A stretch of DNA of 64,000 nucleotides from JBCDBW01 sp039182965. GTDB taxonomy: Bacteria; Verrucomicrobiota; Verrucomicrobiia; Verrucomicrobiales; DEV007. A program made the translations under genes and the position numbers. This document shows positions 50,622 through 58,774 of this stretch, piece after piece; within the stretch, counting starts at the first letter, position 1, and each line of letters opens with the position of its first letter. The stretch lies in assembly GCA_039182965.1 (NCBI GenBank), contig JBCDBW010000004.1, positions 18,778-82,777 on the forward strand. Direction: 5' to 3'. The notes beneath the pieces are model-generated. The model was given only the letters and a program-made list of their open reading frames with translations, was not told the DNA's origin and ran no database searches.

Positions 50622-51898
50622 CGGGCGCGGATGCGTCTCGTGGTTTCGGATTGGCCGATAATGATGAGGCTAGGGATAAGGTCGACTCCGTGGGGGACGC
50701 CGGTGGCCGCCACCCGCAGGGGAAACATGATTTTTCCCGGCTTAAGATCGGAGGCCGCCGCGCACCGCTTGACAGCATCTAGGATCCCGTCTTCGGACCA
50801 GGTTGCATCATCCAAAAAATCGGCGAGGGAGGGGAGAATCGCTGCGTTTTCCGCATTCGCAGCTACTTTTTCGGCGGCATTTTGATGGACTTGGTCACTG
50901 GTGTCTGCGAGGGGGCTCAAAACAGGATCGATTTGCGAAAGAGTCTCGATGCGAGGTTTGGCGAGAAGGAGGGCGTCGTCGGGAAGGTCGAGATGGAAGA
51001 AACCGGAACGGGCGGAGCTGATGAATGAAGAGTCGTTCATATTCTGGATGTACTGTTGATTCATCCAGCGACACTTTTTGAGATCGAAATGAGCGTTGCT
51101 CCGATTTATGGATTCGATATCGAAGAGCCGGACAATTTCGGAACGAGGGAGAATTTCGCGGTCCTCACCGGGAGACCAACCGAGGAGCGCGAGGTAGTTG
51201 AGCACGGCGTCGGGGAGGAATCCCTGTTCGATATACTCGGTAATGCTTGCCCCCTGATCCCGCTTGCTCATCTTGGAGCCGTCGTGATTCAGAATCAGTG
51301 GAATGTGCGCGAACCGCGGTGGACGAGCATCGAATGCCTTGTAGAGATCCAGGTGGCGTGGTGTATTAGAGAGGTGATCCTCTCCGCGTAGGACGTGCGT
51401 GATCTGCATTTCGATGTCGTCGACGACATTGACGAAGTGAAATATGTAGGAACCATCGGCTCGCCGTATCGTCATATCGGGTTCTTCCCGATCATTGAAC
51501 TTGGTATCTCCTCGGATGAGGTCATGGACGGTGAGGTCCTGTTTGGGGGCCTTAAAGCGCATGGCACCATCTTCTTCGTAGACGAGATCGGAATCTTCAA
51601 GCTTGGCGAAGTAGTTGTCGTAGATGTTTTTGCGCTCGCTCTGGCGATAAAGGGTGTGGCCCTTGTTTTTGCCGGGACCTTCGTCCCATTCGAGGCCGAG
51701 CCATTCGAGGCCATTGAAGATGGCCGCGACGGCTTCAGGGGTATTGCGTGACTCATCGGTATCCTCGATGCGGAGGACAAACTGGCCATCGTTGTGGCGG
51801 GCGTAGAGCCAGTTAAAAAGAGCGGTACGTGCGCCGCCAACGTGAAGGTAACCGGTGGGGGATGGGGCGAAGCGTGTGCGGACGGGTTCGAGTGACAT
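50597..51898 (-). CDS. gltX: Glutamyl-tRNA synthetase, compact form
   Basis: Charges tRNA-Glu. The 433-residue product has the class I HIGH-equivalent PSPTGYLHVGGA at 13-24 and KMSKR at 209-213, plus the C-terminal anticodon-binding helices. It is some 35-50 residues shorter than typical GltX. The shortfall lies between DLVYEED (104-110) and AMRFKAP (112-118), where E. coli GltX has a cysteine-bearing insert (the zinc region, starting CYC). Here the insert and its cysteines are missing. It still has the full anticodon-binding part, so it is not the truncated Glu-Q-tRNA-Asp synthetase. It is divergent from a symporter gene, and aroE overlaps its 3' end. Confidence 0.95.
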   Translation of the reverse strand: MSLEPVRTRFAPSPTGYLHVGGARTALFNWLYARHNDGQFVLRIEDTDESRNTPEAVAAIFNGLEWLGLEWDEGPGKNKGHTLYRQSERKNIYDNYFAKLEDSDLVYEEDGAMRFKAPKQDLTVHDLIRGDTKFNDREEPDMTIRRADGSYIFHFVNVVDDIEMQITHVLRGEDHLSNTPRHLDLYKAFDARPPRFAHIPLILNHDGSKMSKRDQGASITEYIEQGFLPDAVLNYLALLGWSPGEDREILPRSEIVRLFDIESINRSNAHFDLKKCRWMNQQYIQNMNDSSFISSARSGFFHLDLPDDALLLAKPRIETLSQIDPVLSPLADTSDQVHQNAAEKVAANAENAAILPSLADFLDDATWSEDGILDAVKRCAAASDLKPGKIMFPLRVAATGVPHGVDLIPSLIIIGQSETTRRIRARCQTLFPS

Positions 51899-51907
51899 AG
51901 GCGTTGA

Positions 51908-51947
51908 GAATTTAGGCAGAATTAGCAGAAATAACAGAACTAATGCA
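51908..51947 (-). repeat. Four contiguous imperfect short repeats in the gltX leader
   Basis: On the plus strand the units read GAATTTAGGCA, GAATTAGCA, GAAATAACA and GAACTAATGCA, end to end (11, 9, 9 and 11 bases), starting ten bases from the gltX start codon. They lie between divergent gltX and the symporter gene. A single unit of the same type precedes glutamate dehydrogenase. They may be operator sites or a dispersed intergenic element. Confidence 0.55.
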
Positions 51948-52023
51948 TTGAGGAGAACTTGAAGTGGCGCTTGGCGCGGGTTTTCCTTGCGTTGACGAGG
52001 GGTGAAGCGGATAGGGTGACTCT

Positions 52024-53367
52024 ATGCCGAAGATAAAGCCTCATTGGCAGATTGTGATGGCGCTGATTCTTGCGACCGTTGTGGGATTAGTGTTGCAGAG
52101 ATACTTACCGGAAGACGGAGAAGGGAACGGGGCGAGCATCGTCTTGGCAACGTGCAGATTTCTAGGCGTGTTGTTTCTGAATGCCTTAAAGATGATCATT
52201 GTGCCCTTGGTGGTTGCCTCAGTGATACTGGGCATTGGAAGTTTGGGGACCATGGAGGGATTTGGGCGATTGGGGGGGAAGACCATTTTGTTTTATGCGT
52301 GCAGCAGCTTGCTGGCGATCATCATTGGGCTGACCTGGGTCAACACGGTGAAACCGGGGCTCGTTGATGGGAAGCCGAACGAGGACATTGCGGAACTGAT
52401 CAATCGAGACCGTGAGGCGGGTTCGCCGAGCACGATGGAGCAGGTGGAAGCGGCCCGGGAGCGTGGAACAACAGATGTCTTAGAAGTTTTCAAACGTATG
52501 ATTCCGGTGAACGTCGTGGCCGCCGCCGCGGAGGGGCAAATGCTTGGTTTGATTTTTTTCAGCATCTTGTTTGGGGCGGCGATGACGCGAGTGAATGAGG
52601 ATACGCGTGGGGTGCTAGTGACGTTTTTTTCGGGCGTGAACGACATCATGATTATGATCACGAATGGAATTATGAAATTTGCCCCGATCGGGGTCTTCAG
52701 TTTGCTTGTTCCGGTGGTCGCAGCGACCGGGGTGGGGCTTTTCAAAACCTTGGGGATTTACTTTTTGGTGGTAGTGGGAGCGTTGGGGACGCATTTGGTT
52801 TTAGCGTTGCCGGTTTTGTTGAAACTAGTGGGTAGGGTGAATCCGCGTAAGCACTTTGGGGCAATGAAAACGGCCTTGCTCACGGCATTTTCGACGTCTT
52901 CGTCGGCGGCGACCTTGCCGGTGACGATGGAGTGTGTGCGTGAGGAAGGGGGAGTATCGAAGCGGGTTAGCAGTTTTACGCTGCCGTTGGGTGCGACTGT
53001 AAACATGGATGGAACGGCGCTGTATGAGTGTGTCGCGGTAATTTTTGTGACTCAGGCGATGGGCTGGGACTTAACGTTTGCCGAACAGTTTACGGTTGTC
53101 TTGCTTGCCTTGCTGACGAGCATCGGAGTCGCCGGTGTGCCGCAAGCGAGTTTGGTGGCGATCATTATCATTTTTCAGGCGGTGGGTTTTGACGCCGCCC
53201 AGACTGCCGCGGGGGCAGCTGTGATATTGACAGTGGACCGCATTCTGGATATGAGCCGGACGGCGGTGAACGTATTCAGTGACTCCTGTGCGGCGGTCGT
53301 GATTGCCCGAACAGAGGGCGAGGAATTGCCCCGCTTGCGCGGTCGTGGAGCCTTTGAGGCGGGTTAA
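52024..53367 (+). CDS. Dicarboxylate/amino acid:cation symporter (DAACS family, GltP-like)
   Basis: The 447-residue product has eight-helix plus hairpin layout of glutamate/aspartate or C4-dicarboxylate transporters. The serine-rich hairpin motif is STSSSAATLPVTMEC, followed by NMDGTALYECVAVIFVTQA and the C-terminal DRILDMSRTAVNVFSD. An insert of about 50 residues near 115-165 (the AGSPSTMEQVEAARERGTTD region) is unusual in length. The neighbouring gltX suggests glutamate or aspartate as substrate, but this is inferred. Its stop overlaps the tatD stop by four bases. Confidence 0.94.
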   Translation: MPKIKPHWQIVMALILATVVGLVLQRYLPEDGEGNGASIVLATCRFLGVLFLNALKMIIVPLVVASVILGIGSLGTMEGFGRLGGKTILFYACSSLLAIIIGLTWVNTVKPGLVDGKPNEDIAELINRDREAGSPSTMEQVEAARERGTTDVLEVFKRMIPVNVVAAAAEGQMLGLIFFSILFGAAMTRVNEDTRGVLVTFFSGVNDIMIMITNGIMKFAPIGVFSLLVPVVAATGVGLFKTLGIYFLVVVGALGTHLVLALPVLLKLVGRVNPRKHFGAMKTALLTAFSTSSSAATLPVTMECVREEGGVSKRVSSFTLPLGATVNMDGTALYECVAVIFVTQAMGWDLTFAEQFTVVLLALLTSIGVAGVPQASLVAIIIIFQAVGFDAAQTAAGAAVILTVDRILDMSRTAVNVFSDSCAAVVIARTEGEELPRLRGRGAFEAG

Positions 53368-54155
53368 GGGAGCTTGAAGAACGATTCAGCGGTCTGAGTG
53401 GTGGTGTTGGCGAAGTCTTGTAGCGAGATTCCTCGAAGGTTTGCGATGTATTCGGCAGTGATACGGGTAAATGCGGGTTCACAGCGTTTTCCGCGATGGG
53501 GGACAGGGGAGAGATAGGGGGCGTCTGTTTCGACCATTATTCTATCCAAAGGAAGATAGCGGGCGGCATTCTGAACTTCCGGGGCGTTTTTGTAGGTCGC
53601 GATTCCAGTGAACGAGACAAGGTGTCCGTGGTCAATTAGTTTCAGGGCGTCTGCGGCAGTGTTTACGAAGCAGTGGAACACTGCATTCAATCGACTGTGA
53701 TAGGGGGCCATGACTTCGAGAATCTCGTCGTAGCTATTTCGTTGGTGAATGACGACGGGGAGGTTTAGTTCAGCTGCGAGATCGAGTTGTGCGATGAAGA
53801 CTTCTTTCTGGCGTGAGCGATATTGGAGTTCTGTGAGTGGTTTGGGTGCGGGATGATAGAAGTCGAGGCCGATTTCGCCAATGGCGATAGCTTTGTTGTG
53901 TTTGGCCATACGCCGCACTTGTTCAAGCCAGTCATCCTGATTGAGCGCAGGGGTTGAAGTGGGGTGGACTCCGACGCTGGTGAAGACGGAAGGATGGGCG
54001 TCGGCAATTTTGAGGTTACGAAGGCAGTCGTCTAGGTCTGTCCCGATACTTATCAGTCGATCGACCTCAGCTGATTGTGCGTTCTCGACCAGCTCTTCAA
54101 TCTCCTTCTCTTGATAGCGATGGCTCGCGAGGTGGCAATGAGTGTCGATGAGCAT
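53364..54155 (-). CDS. tatD: TatD-family metal-dependent DNase
   Basis: The 263-residue TIM-barrel hydrolase has DTHCHLAS at 4-11 (H6, H8), GEIGLDFY with the metal glutamate, VIHQRN and HCFVNT histidines, and the ETDAPYLSPVPHRG segment with its aspartate. Members are 3'-5' DNases/RNases involved in DNA repair and quality control. It is 15 bases downstream of fabH on the same strand, thus at the end of the yceD-rpmF-plsX-fabH operon, and converges on the symporter gene with a four-base stop overlap. Confidence 0.95.
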   Translation of the reverse strand: MLIDTHCHLASHRYQEKEIEELVENAQSAEVDRLISIGTDLDDCLRNLKIADAHPSVFTSVGVHPTSTPALNQDDWLEQVRRMAKHNKAIAIGEIGLDFYHPAPKPLTELQYRSRQKEVFIAQLDLAAELNLPVVIHQRNSYDEILEVMAPYHSRLNAVFHCFVNTAADALKLIDHGHLVSFTGIATYKNAPEVQNAARYLPLDRIMVETDAPYLSPVPHRGKRCEPAFTRITAEYIANLRGISLQDFANTTTQTAESFFKLP

Positions 54156-54170
54156 CCCCGTGCGGGTGAC

Positions 54171-55199
54171 TTACCATTCGATCACGGTGGCGGCCCAAGT
54201 GAGGCCGGCGCCGAAAGCCACAAGAAGGATGATGTCACCTTTTTTAATTGCGCCGAGACGGCTGGCTTCGTCGAGGGCGATTGCGACTGCGGCAGCGGAG
54301 GTATTGCCGTATTTGTCGAGATTGACGAAGGTCCGTTCTTCGGGGATGCCGAGGCGATCGGTGATGGCTTCGATAATGCGCCGATTAGCCTGATGAGGGA
54401 TGACCATATCGATGTCGTCTGGGGTTAGGCTGGCGGCTTCGAGGGCCTTTTCGGCCGCGGCGCGCATCGCATTGACGGCGTATTTGTAGACCTCACGCCC
54501 CTCCATGCGAATGGTGTTCAGCTTGTCATCGGCGTTCTGCGGATTGATCGGACAAGCCGAGCCGCCGCCTGGGACGACAAGGATATCGGTTTGATCCCCG
54601 TCGCTATACATCACGCTAGAGAGGACACGGCCGGATTTCTGTGAGGAATCGCTGTCACTAACGACAACGGCGGCGCCGGCGCCGTCTCCAAAGAGGACGC
54701 AAGTGTTGCGATCTTCCCAATTGACCATTGAGCTGAGTTTTTCGGCACCGATGATGAGAGCGGTTTTTCGATTGCCAGAGTTTACGAAGTGGCGGGCCAC
54801 TTGGAGGGCGTAGAGGAAGCCTGAGCAGGCGGCAGCGATATCGAAGCAGACGGCGTTCTTTGCCTGCAGTTTTCTTTGGACGAAGCAGGCGGTAGAGGGA
54901 AAAAACATGTCGGGTGAAATGGTGGCGACGATGAGGAGGTCGATTTCGTCGGCGGTGATCCCGGCTTGTTCCATCGCTTTTCGAGCTGCCTTAGTAGCAA
55001 GGTCGCTCGTCGCTTCGTCATCGGCGGCGATGCGCCGTTCCTTGATACCGGTGCGGGTCGTGATCCATTCGTCGGAGGTATCGACGAGTTTTTCGAGTTC
55101 GGCATTGGTGAGAACCTTTTTCGGGACATAGCTTCCGGTGCCGGCGATCGCGGTGATGCAGGAGGCGGCATTTTCGAAATCGGACGTATCCTCAGGCAT
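54171..55199 (-). CDS. fabH: 3-oxoacyl-ACP synthase III (KAS III)
   Basis: Condenses acetyl-CoA with malonyl-ACP to start type II fatty acid synthesis. The 342-residue product has the catalytic cysteine C125 in AACSGFLYALQ, histidine in IPHQANRRIIEA and asparagine in YGNTSAAAV. A 15-residue lead precedes the ITAIAGTGSYVPKK segment. The start ATG overlaps the plsX stop by eight bases, so translation is likely coupled. Confidence 0.96.
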   Translation of the reverse strand: MPEDTSDFENAASCITAIAGTGSYVPKKVLTNAELEKLVDTSDEWITTRTGIKERRIAADDEATSDLATKAARKAMEQAGITADEIDLLIVATISPDMFFPSTACFVQRKLQAKNAVCFDIAAACSGFLYALQVARHFVNSGNRKTALIIGAEKLSSMVNWEDRNTCVLFGDGAGAAVVVSDSDSSQKSGRVLSSVMYSDGDQTDILVVPGGGSACPINPQNADDKLNTIRMEGREVYKYAVNAMRAAAEKALEAASLTPDDIDMVIPHQANRRIIEAITDRLGIPEERTFVNLDKYGNTSAAAVAIALDEASRLGAIKKGDIILLVAFGAGLTWAATVIEW

Positions 55200-56202
55200 G
55201 AACTTGGCAGTGATCTCGGATGGCTTCTTCGATAAGCGGGTTTACTTTGTGTTCAATAGCCTCGCCGGCGGCACGGATGGCATTTTTGATAGCGACGGCG
55301 GAGCTAGATCCGTGCCCGATGATGACGGTTCCATTGATACCGAGCAAGGGACTTCCGCCGACGGACTCGTAAGAGGTGCGGTGTTTAATGGCGCGGAAGG
55401 CGCCGACAGCCATAGAGGCGCCGAGGACGCGGAGAGGGCTTCGTTGCATTTCGAGTTTCAGCCATTTAGACATGGCTTTAGCGGTGGCTTCGCAGCTTTT
55501 GAGGATGACATTCCCGATAAAGCCATCACACAGGATGACATCGACGGGTGACTCGAAAAGGTCATGACCTTCGACGTTGCCGATGAAATTGAGAGAGGTC
55601 TCTTTGAGAAGAGAGAAGGTTTCACGAGTGAAATCATTTCCCTTATCGTCTTCTTCGCCGACAGACATGAGTCCAATGGCGGGATTATCCACGCCGAGGA
55701 CGTGGCGGGCATAGACGTCGCCCATAAAGGCGTAGTGGAGGAGGTGAAGGGGTTTGGCGTCGACATTGGCACCGGCGTCGAGAATGTTGCAGACGCCGTG
55801 TTCATTTGGGAGGGGAGAAGCGATACCCGGTCGGTCGACGCCTTCGAGGGTGCGTAATTTGACGGTGGCGGCGGCGACGGCGGCCCCCGTATGGCCTATA
55901 CTGACGACAGCGTCAGCTTCGCCTTTTTTAGCGAGATCGATCGCAACGCTGATTGAGGAGTCACGCTTAGCTCGGACCGACTGAGCTGCCTTGTCTCCCA
56001 TATCAACGACCTGAGAAGCGTGGATAACGGTAGTGCGACGCCATTGGAAGTCGTGGGTTGCCATTTCCTGGCTGATGGCATCGGTATCACCAACCAGCAG
56101 GATTTGCTCGATTGAGGGAAATTCCTGAAGAGCGAGTTTTGCTCCCTCGATGACATTTTTAGGGGCGAAATCGCCTCCCATGGCGTCGACGGCGATTTTC
56201 AT
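55192..56202 (-). CDS. plsX: Phosphate acyltransferase PlsX
   Basis: Converts acyl-ACP to acyl-phosphate for glycerolipid synthesis. The 336-residue product begins MKIAVDAMGGDFAP and shows the VSIGHTGAAVAA, GANVDAKP and DVILCDGFIGNVILKS segments of the family. It lies between rpmF and fabH in the conserved yceD-rpmF-plsX-fabH order. The 154-base gap to rpmF is longer than usual and holds no recognisable gene. Confidence 0.96.
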   Translation of the reverse strand: MKIAVDAMGGDFAPKNVIEGAKLALQEFPSIEQILLVGDTDAISQEMATHDFQWRRTTVIHASQVVDMGDKAAQSVRAKRDSSISVAIDLAKKGEADAVVSIGHTGAAVAAATVKLRTLEGVDRPGIASPLPNEHGVCNILDAGANVDAKPLHLLHYAFMGDVYARHVLGVDNPAIGLMSVGEEDDKGNDFTRETFSLLKETSLNFIGNVEGHDLFESPVDVILCDGFIGNVILKSCEATAKAMSKWLKLEMQRSPLRVLGASMAVGAFRAIKHRTSYESVGGSPLLGINGTVIIGHGSSSAVAIKNAIRAAGEAIEHKVNPLIEEAIRDHCQVHA

Positions 56203-56356
56203 GGTGAAGTAGGTGGGGCGGGGGAATGTGCAGCCGGAGGAGGTATGGTATTGGGTGTGCTGTTGGTCAGCAAGCGGAATAGCGGCGCTGGGGCCAGACC
56301 GAGTGGGAAGGTCATGGCACGAATGGCGGGCCTAACTGGGAATAGCGCGACGGCCT

Positions 56357-56539
56357 TTAGAGGGAGTCGACACTGAGGACTTGGCGATCCTTGTAGTAAC
56401 CGCAAGAGGGGCAAGCGGTGTGCGATGGGACGGCACTGCCGCATTCGGGGCAGGATTTAAGCTGGGGAGACTTCCAGCGATTGGCGCCCCGGCGCATTTT
56501 TTGTTTCATTTTGGACGTTCGTCTTTTCGGCGCGGCCAT
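56357..56539 (-). CDS. rpmF: 50S ribosomal protein L32
   Basis: The 60-residue basic protein begins MAAPKRRTSKMKQKMRRG and holds the zinc-binding pair CPECG and CPSCGYY of the cysteine-containing L32 form, followed by a C-terminal tail. It is 48 bases downstream of the yceD (DUF177) gene, the classical arrangement in which the two are co-expressed. Confidence 0.96.
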   Translation of the reverse strand: MAAPKRRTSKMKQKMRRGANRWKSPQLKSCPECGSAVPSHTACPSCGYYKDRQVLSVDSL

Positions 56540-56587
56540 GGTCGTAAGTCAGTTGAAAATTATGGTTATTATTGTAATCCCTTCAAA

Positions 56588-57082
56588 TCAGGAGTTGGGA
56601 TTCGAGCGATCGGTTGGTTTCCAGTCATCGAGGGCGCTCCAGATTTCTTTTTCCTGTGTGAGGGAATCGTTGGTAGAGGGGTGGTAATCGTCCTCCGTGA
56701 GAATGGTGCCGCTAGGCTTACATTCACGGGGGGAGTCGGCCATTTCACACCGTGGATATCCCGGAAGGTCGAGCAAAATATCTTCGCGAAGTCGTTCCGT
56801 CAAGTCGATGCTGGCCTCATTTTCAAAGGGGATGAGGAGAGTTAGGGCCTGGATATGGATGGATTTCTCGAAAAAGTCGAGGCATCGGACGCAGCGGAGG
56901 TGGAAGGAGGAGGAAATGGTTCCGGTAATTAAGAGCTCATTTTCCTGGAGGGAAGCTTGGAGGTGGTAGCGTAAGGGGGAGGCGGCCCGGATTTCTTCTC
57001 CATCGATTTGGAACACATCTATGGGAAACTCTCCCGTGAGTTCGACATCTTCCTCGAGGACTTGCTGGCGGTAAATGATCAT
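56588..57082 (-). CDS. yceD: DUF177 / YceD-family protein
   Basis: A 164-residue protein of the family that precedes rpmF in most bacteria and is linked to 23S rRNA maturation or L32 expression. The core CVRCLDFFEKS, with a CxxC pair, and the LTERLREDILLDLPGYPRC segment are diagnostic. The tail (SALDDWKPTDRSN) is normal for the family. It is 21 bases after coaD on the same strand. Confidence 0.92.
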   Translation of the reverse strand: MIIYRQQVLEEDVELTGEFPIDVFQIDGEEIRAASPLRYHLQASLQENELLITGTISSSFHLRCVRCLDFFEKSIHIQALTLLIPFENEASIDLTERLREDILLDLPGYPRCEMADSPRECKPSGTILTEDDYHPSTNDSLTQEKEIWSALDDWKPTDRSNPNS

Positions 57083-57103
57083 GCGTGTATGGGAATCGAC
57101 TGA

Positions 57104-57613
57104 TCAAGAATCGGCATAGTGTTTTTCAAGGGCAATGCGGGTAGGGGTGGGGACGAACGGGGATACGTCGCCCCCAAGGCGGGCGACTTCCTTGACGATA
57201 CTTGAGCTTAGGTAGGTGAATTCTTCGGTGGGCATGAGAAAGATGGTTTCAATCTTCGGTTCGAGGCTTCGGTTCATGAGGGCGAGTTGAAACTCGAACT
57301 CAAAGTCGGAAACGGCACGGAGCCCGCGAATAACAGCATGGACATTCTCTTGGCGGGCGAAGTCGACGAGGAGTCCGTCAAGGCGTTTGACGGTGAGTTG
57401 GGGGCCAAACCTGCATTCGGCGACGGCTTTTTCGACCAGATCGATCCGTTCTTCGATATTGAACAGTGGATCTTTGTTTTGGTTGTTTGCGACGGCAATG
57501 ACGACGTGATCGAAGACACGGCAAGCCCGTTCGATGACATCGAGATGCCCCTTCGTGACGGGGTCAAAGCTACCAGGGTAGATGGCCTTATTCACTGGCG
57601 TTATTGTAATCAT
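57104..57613 (-). CDS. coaD: Phosphopantetheine adenylyltransferase
   Basis: Fourth step of coenzyme A synthesis: adenylates 4'-phosphopantetheine. I start it at the ATG of MITITPVNKA; a GTG six codons upstream (57631) is also in frame. The 169-residue product has AIYPGSFDPVTKGH with the TxGH motif at 20-23 and the ISSS-like C-terminal loop (YLSSSIVKEVARLGGDVS). It heads a minus-strand operon with yceD-rpmF-plsX-fabH-tatD. The 46-base gap to divergent aat must hold both promoters. Confidence 0.95.
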   Translation of the reverse strand: MITITPVNKAIYPGSFDPVTKGHLDVIERACRVFDHVVIAVANNQNKDPLFNIEERIDLVEKAVAECRFGPQLTVKRLDGLLVDFARQENVHAVIRGLRAVSDFEFEFQLALMNRSLEPKIETIFLMPTEEFTYLSSSIVKEVARLGGDVSPFVPTPTRIALEKHYADS

Positions 57614-57659
57614 GGACTGAGTGGATTGCACGGAGCGAATTCATCGCTAAGGTAGAGCC

Positions 57660-58247
57660 GTGAGTTCGAAAGGGGTGATCGAGCCTGATTTTTTGATCAA
57701 GGCATACCGGATGGGGATATTCCCGATGGCGTTGGATGACGGGGAGATTGCGTGGTTTTCTCCTGATCCGCGGGGAGTGATTCCTCTTGAGGACTTTCAC
57801 GTGCCGCATGGTCTTAAGCGGAGCCTGCGGGAGGAGCGGTTTGAAGTAAGGATGGATACTGCCTTTGGGGATGTGATTTTAGGATGTGCAGACCGTTCGG
57901 AGACATGGATCAGTGATGAGGTGGTGAAGAGCTATCGGGAGTTACACGAATTGGGGTATGCCCATTCGGTGGAGGCGTGGCGGGACGGTAAATTATTGGG
58001 AGGACTGTATGGAGTATCGATCGGAGGAGCTTTTTTCGGAGAATCAATGTTCAGCTATGAGACGGACGCGTCGAAGGTGGCGTTGGTAGCGTTGGTCCAT
58101 CATCTCTTGGAACAAGGGTTTATTTTGTTGGATACGCAGTGGAGCAACCGGCACCTAGAGCAGTTTGGGTGCGTGGAGATTCCGCGTGAGGAATACATGC
58201 GGCAGCTGGAAGCGGCTTTGTTGCTAGAAGTCGACTTCGTCGCTTAG
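57660..58247 (+). CDS. aat: Leucyl/phenylalanyl-tRNA-protein transferase
   Basis: Adds Leu or Phe to proteins with N-terminal Lys or Arg, feeding the N-end rule pathway. It starts at GTG with AAGGT nine bases upstream. The 195-residue product contains LIKAYRMGIFPM, the WFSPDPRGVIP motif, HSVEAWRDGKLLGGLYGVSIGGAFFGESMFS and DTQWSNRHLEQFG. Length is slightly short of E. coli Aat. Its stop lies one base from the stop of the convergent gene at 58249. Confidence 0.95.
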   Translation: MSSKGVIEPDFLIKAYRMGIFPMALDDGEIAWFSPDPRGVIPLEDFHVPHGLKRSLREERFEVRMDTAFGDVILGCADRSETWISDEVVKSYRELHELGYAHSVEAWRDGKLLGGLYGVSIGGAFFGESMFSYETDASKVALVALVHHLLEQGFILLDTQWSNRHLEQFGCVEIPREEYMRQLEAALLLEVDFVA

Positions 58248-58248
58248 T

Positions 58249-58692
58249 CTAAAACAGGAGATTTGCGAGGTCCTCGTCGTCGAGCACGTCAATATCCTGA
58301 ACGGCCAGTAGGCCGTCCATGTAGTCAATCATTTCGACTTCTTCTTGGAATTCCTCGACGGTGAGGTCAGCACCTTCTGGGGCAAGATCGAGGAGGGTAG
58401 CTTCCGGGACCGCCTCGGCAGGGATTGCGGCGACGATGGGGGAATGGCTGCTGCTACCGGGCTGAGATGCTGTGAAAAGGGCACCGGCGGCGATGATCAC
58501 GGCCACAAGGCAAGCAGTAGCGAAGGCAAGACGTGGGAGCGTGAAGAACTGAATCAGTGCAGAACGGGTCCGTTGCTCGCCGAGGTTGCGTGCTTCGCGC
58601 ACGGCATTTCGAGCAAAGAAAGGGCTGGGCTCCGGCTTGGGTGCCTTCAGAAGGAGCTTCCACGCTGGATCCTGATCTTCCGGGATATTCAT
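58249..58692 (-). CDS. Single-span membrane protein, unknown function
   Basis: The 147-residue product has a soluble N-terminus (about 1-50; ending in a TRSALIQFF segment), one transmembrane helix at about 53-77 (LAFATACLVAVIIAAGALF), and an acidic C-terminal domain ending in DEDLANLLF. The layout (short cytoplasmic part, one helix, acidic periplasmic tail) is that of anti-sigma factors, but the CxxC/ZAS motif is absent and no ECF sigma gene is adjacent; rpoD lies 82 bases downstream on the same strand. I do not assign a function. Confidence 0.65.
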   Translation of the reverse strand: MNIPEDQDPAWKLLLKAPKPEPSPFFARNAVREARNLGEQRTRSALIQFFTLPRLAFATACLVAVIIAAGALFTASQPGSSSHSPIVAAIPAEAVPEATLLDLAPEGADLTVEEFQEEVEMIDYMDGLLAVQDIDVLDDEDLANLLF

Positions 58693-58774
58693 TGGCTGAT
58701 GAAACCTGGTGATGGGAGAAAGGTTGCGATAAAACCGCAGATTTGCGATAGGCGCCTGATCTACAGAGCTGGAG

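Noticed and set aside
56199..56444. Minus-strand frame of 81 codons between rpmF and plsX
   Set aside because: Pro/Leu/Arg-rich, overlaps rpmF out of frame and has no family character; the gap is treated as non-coding.
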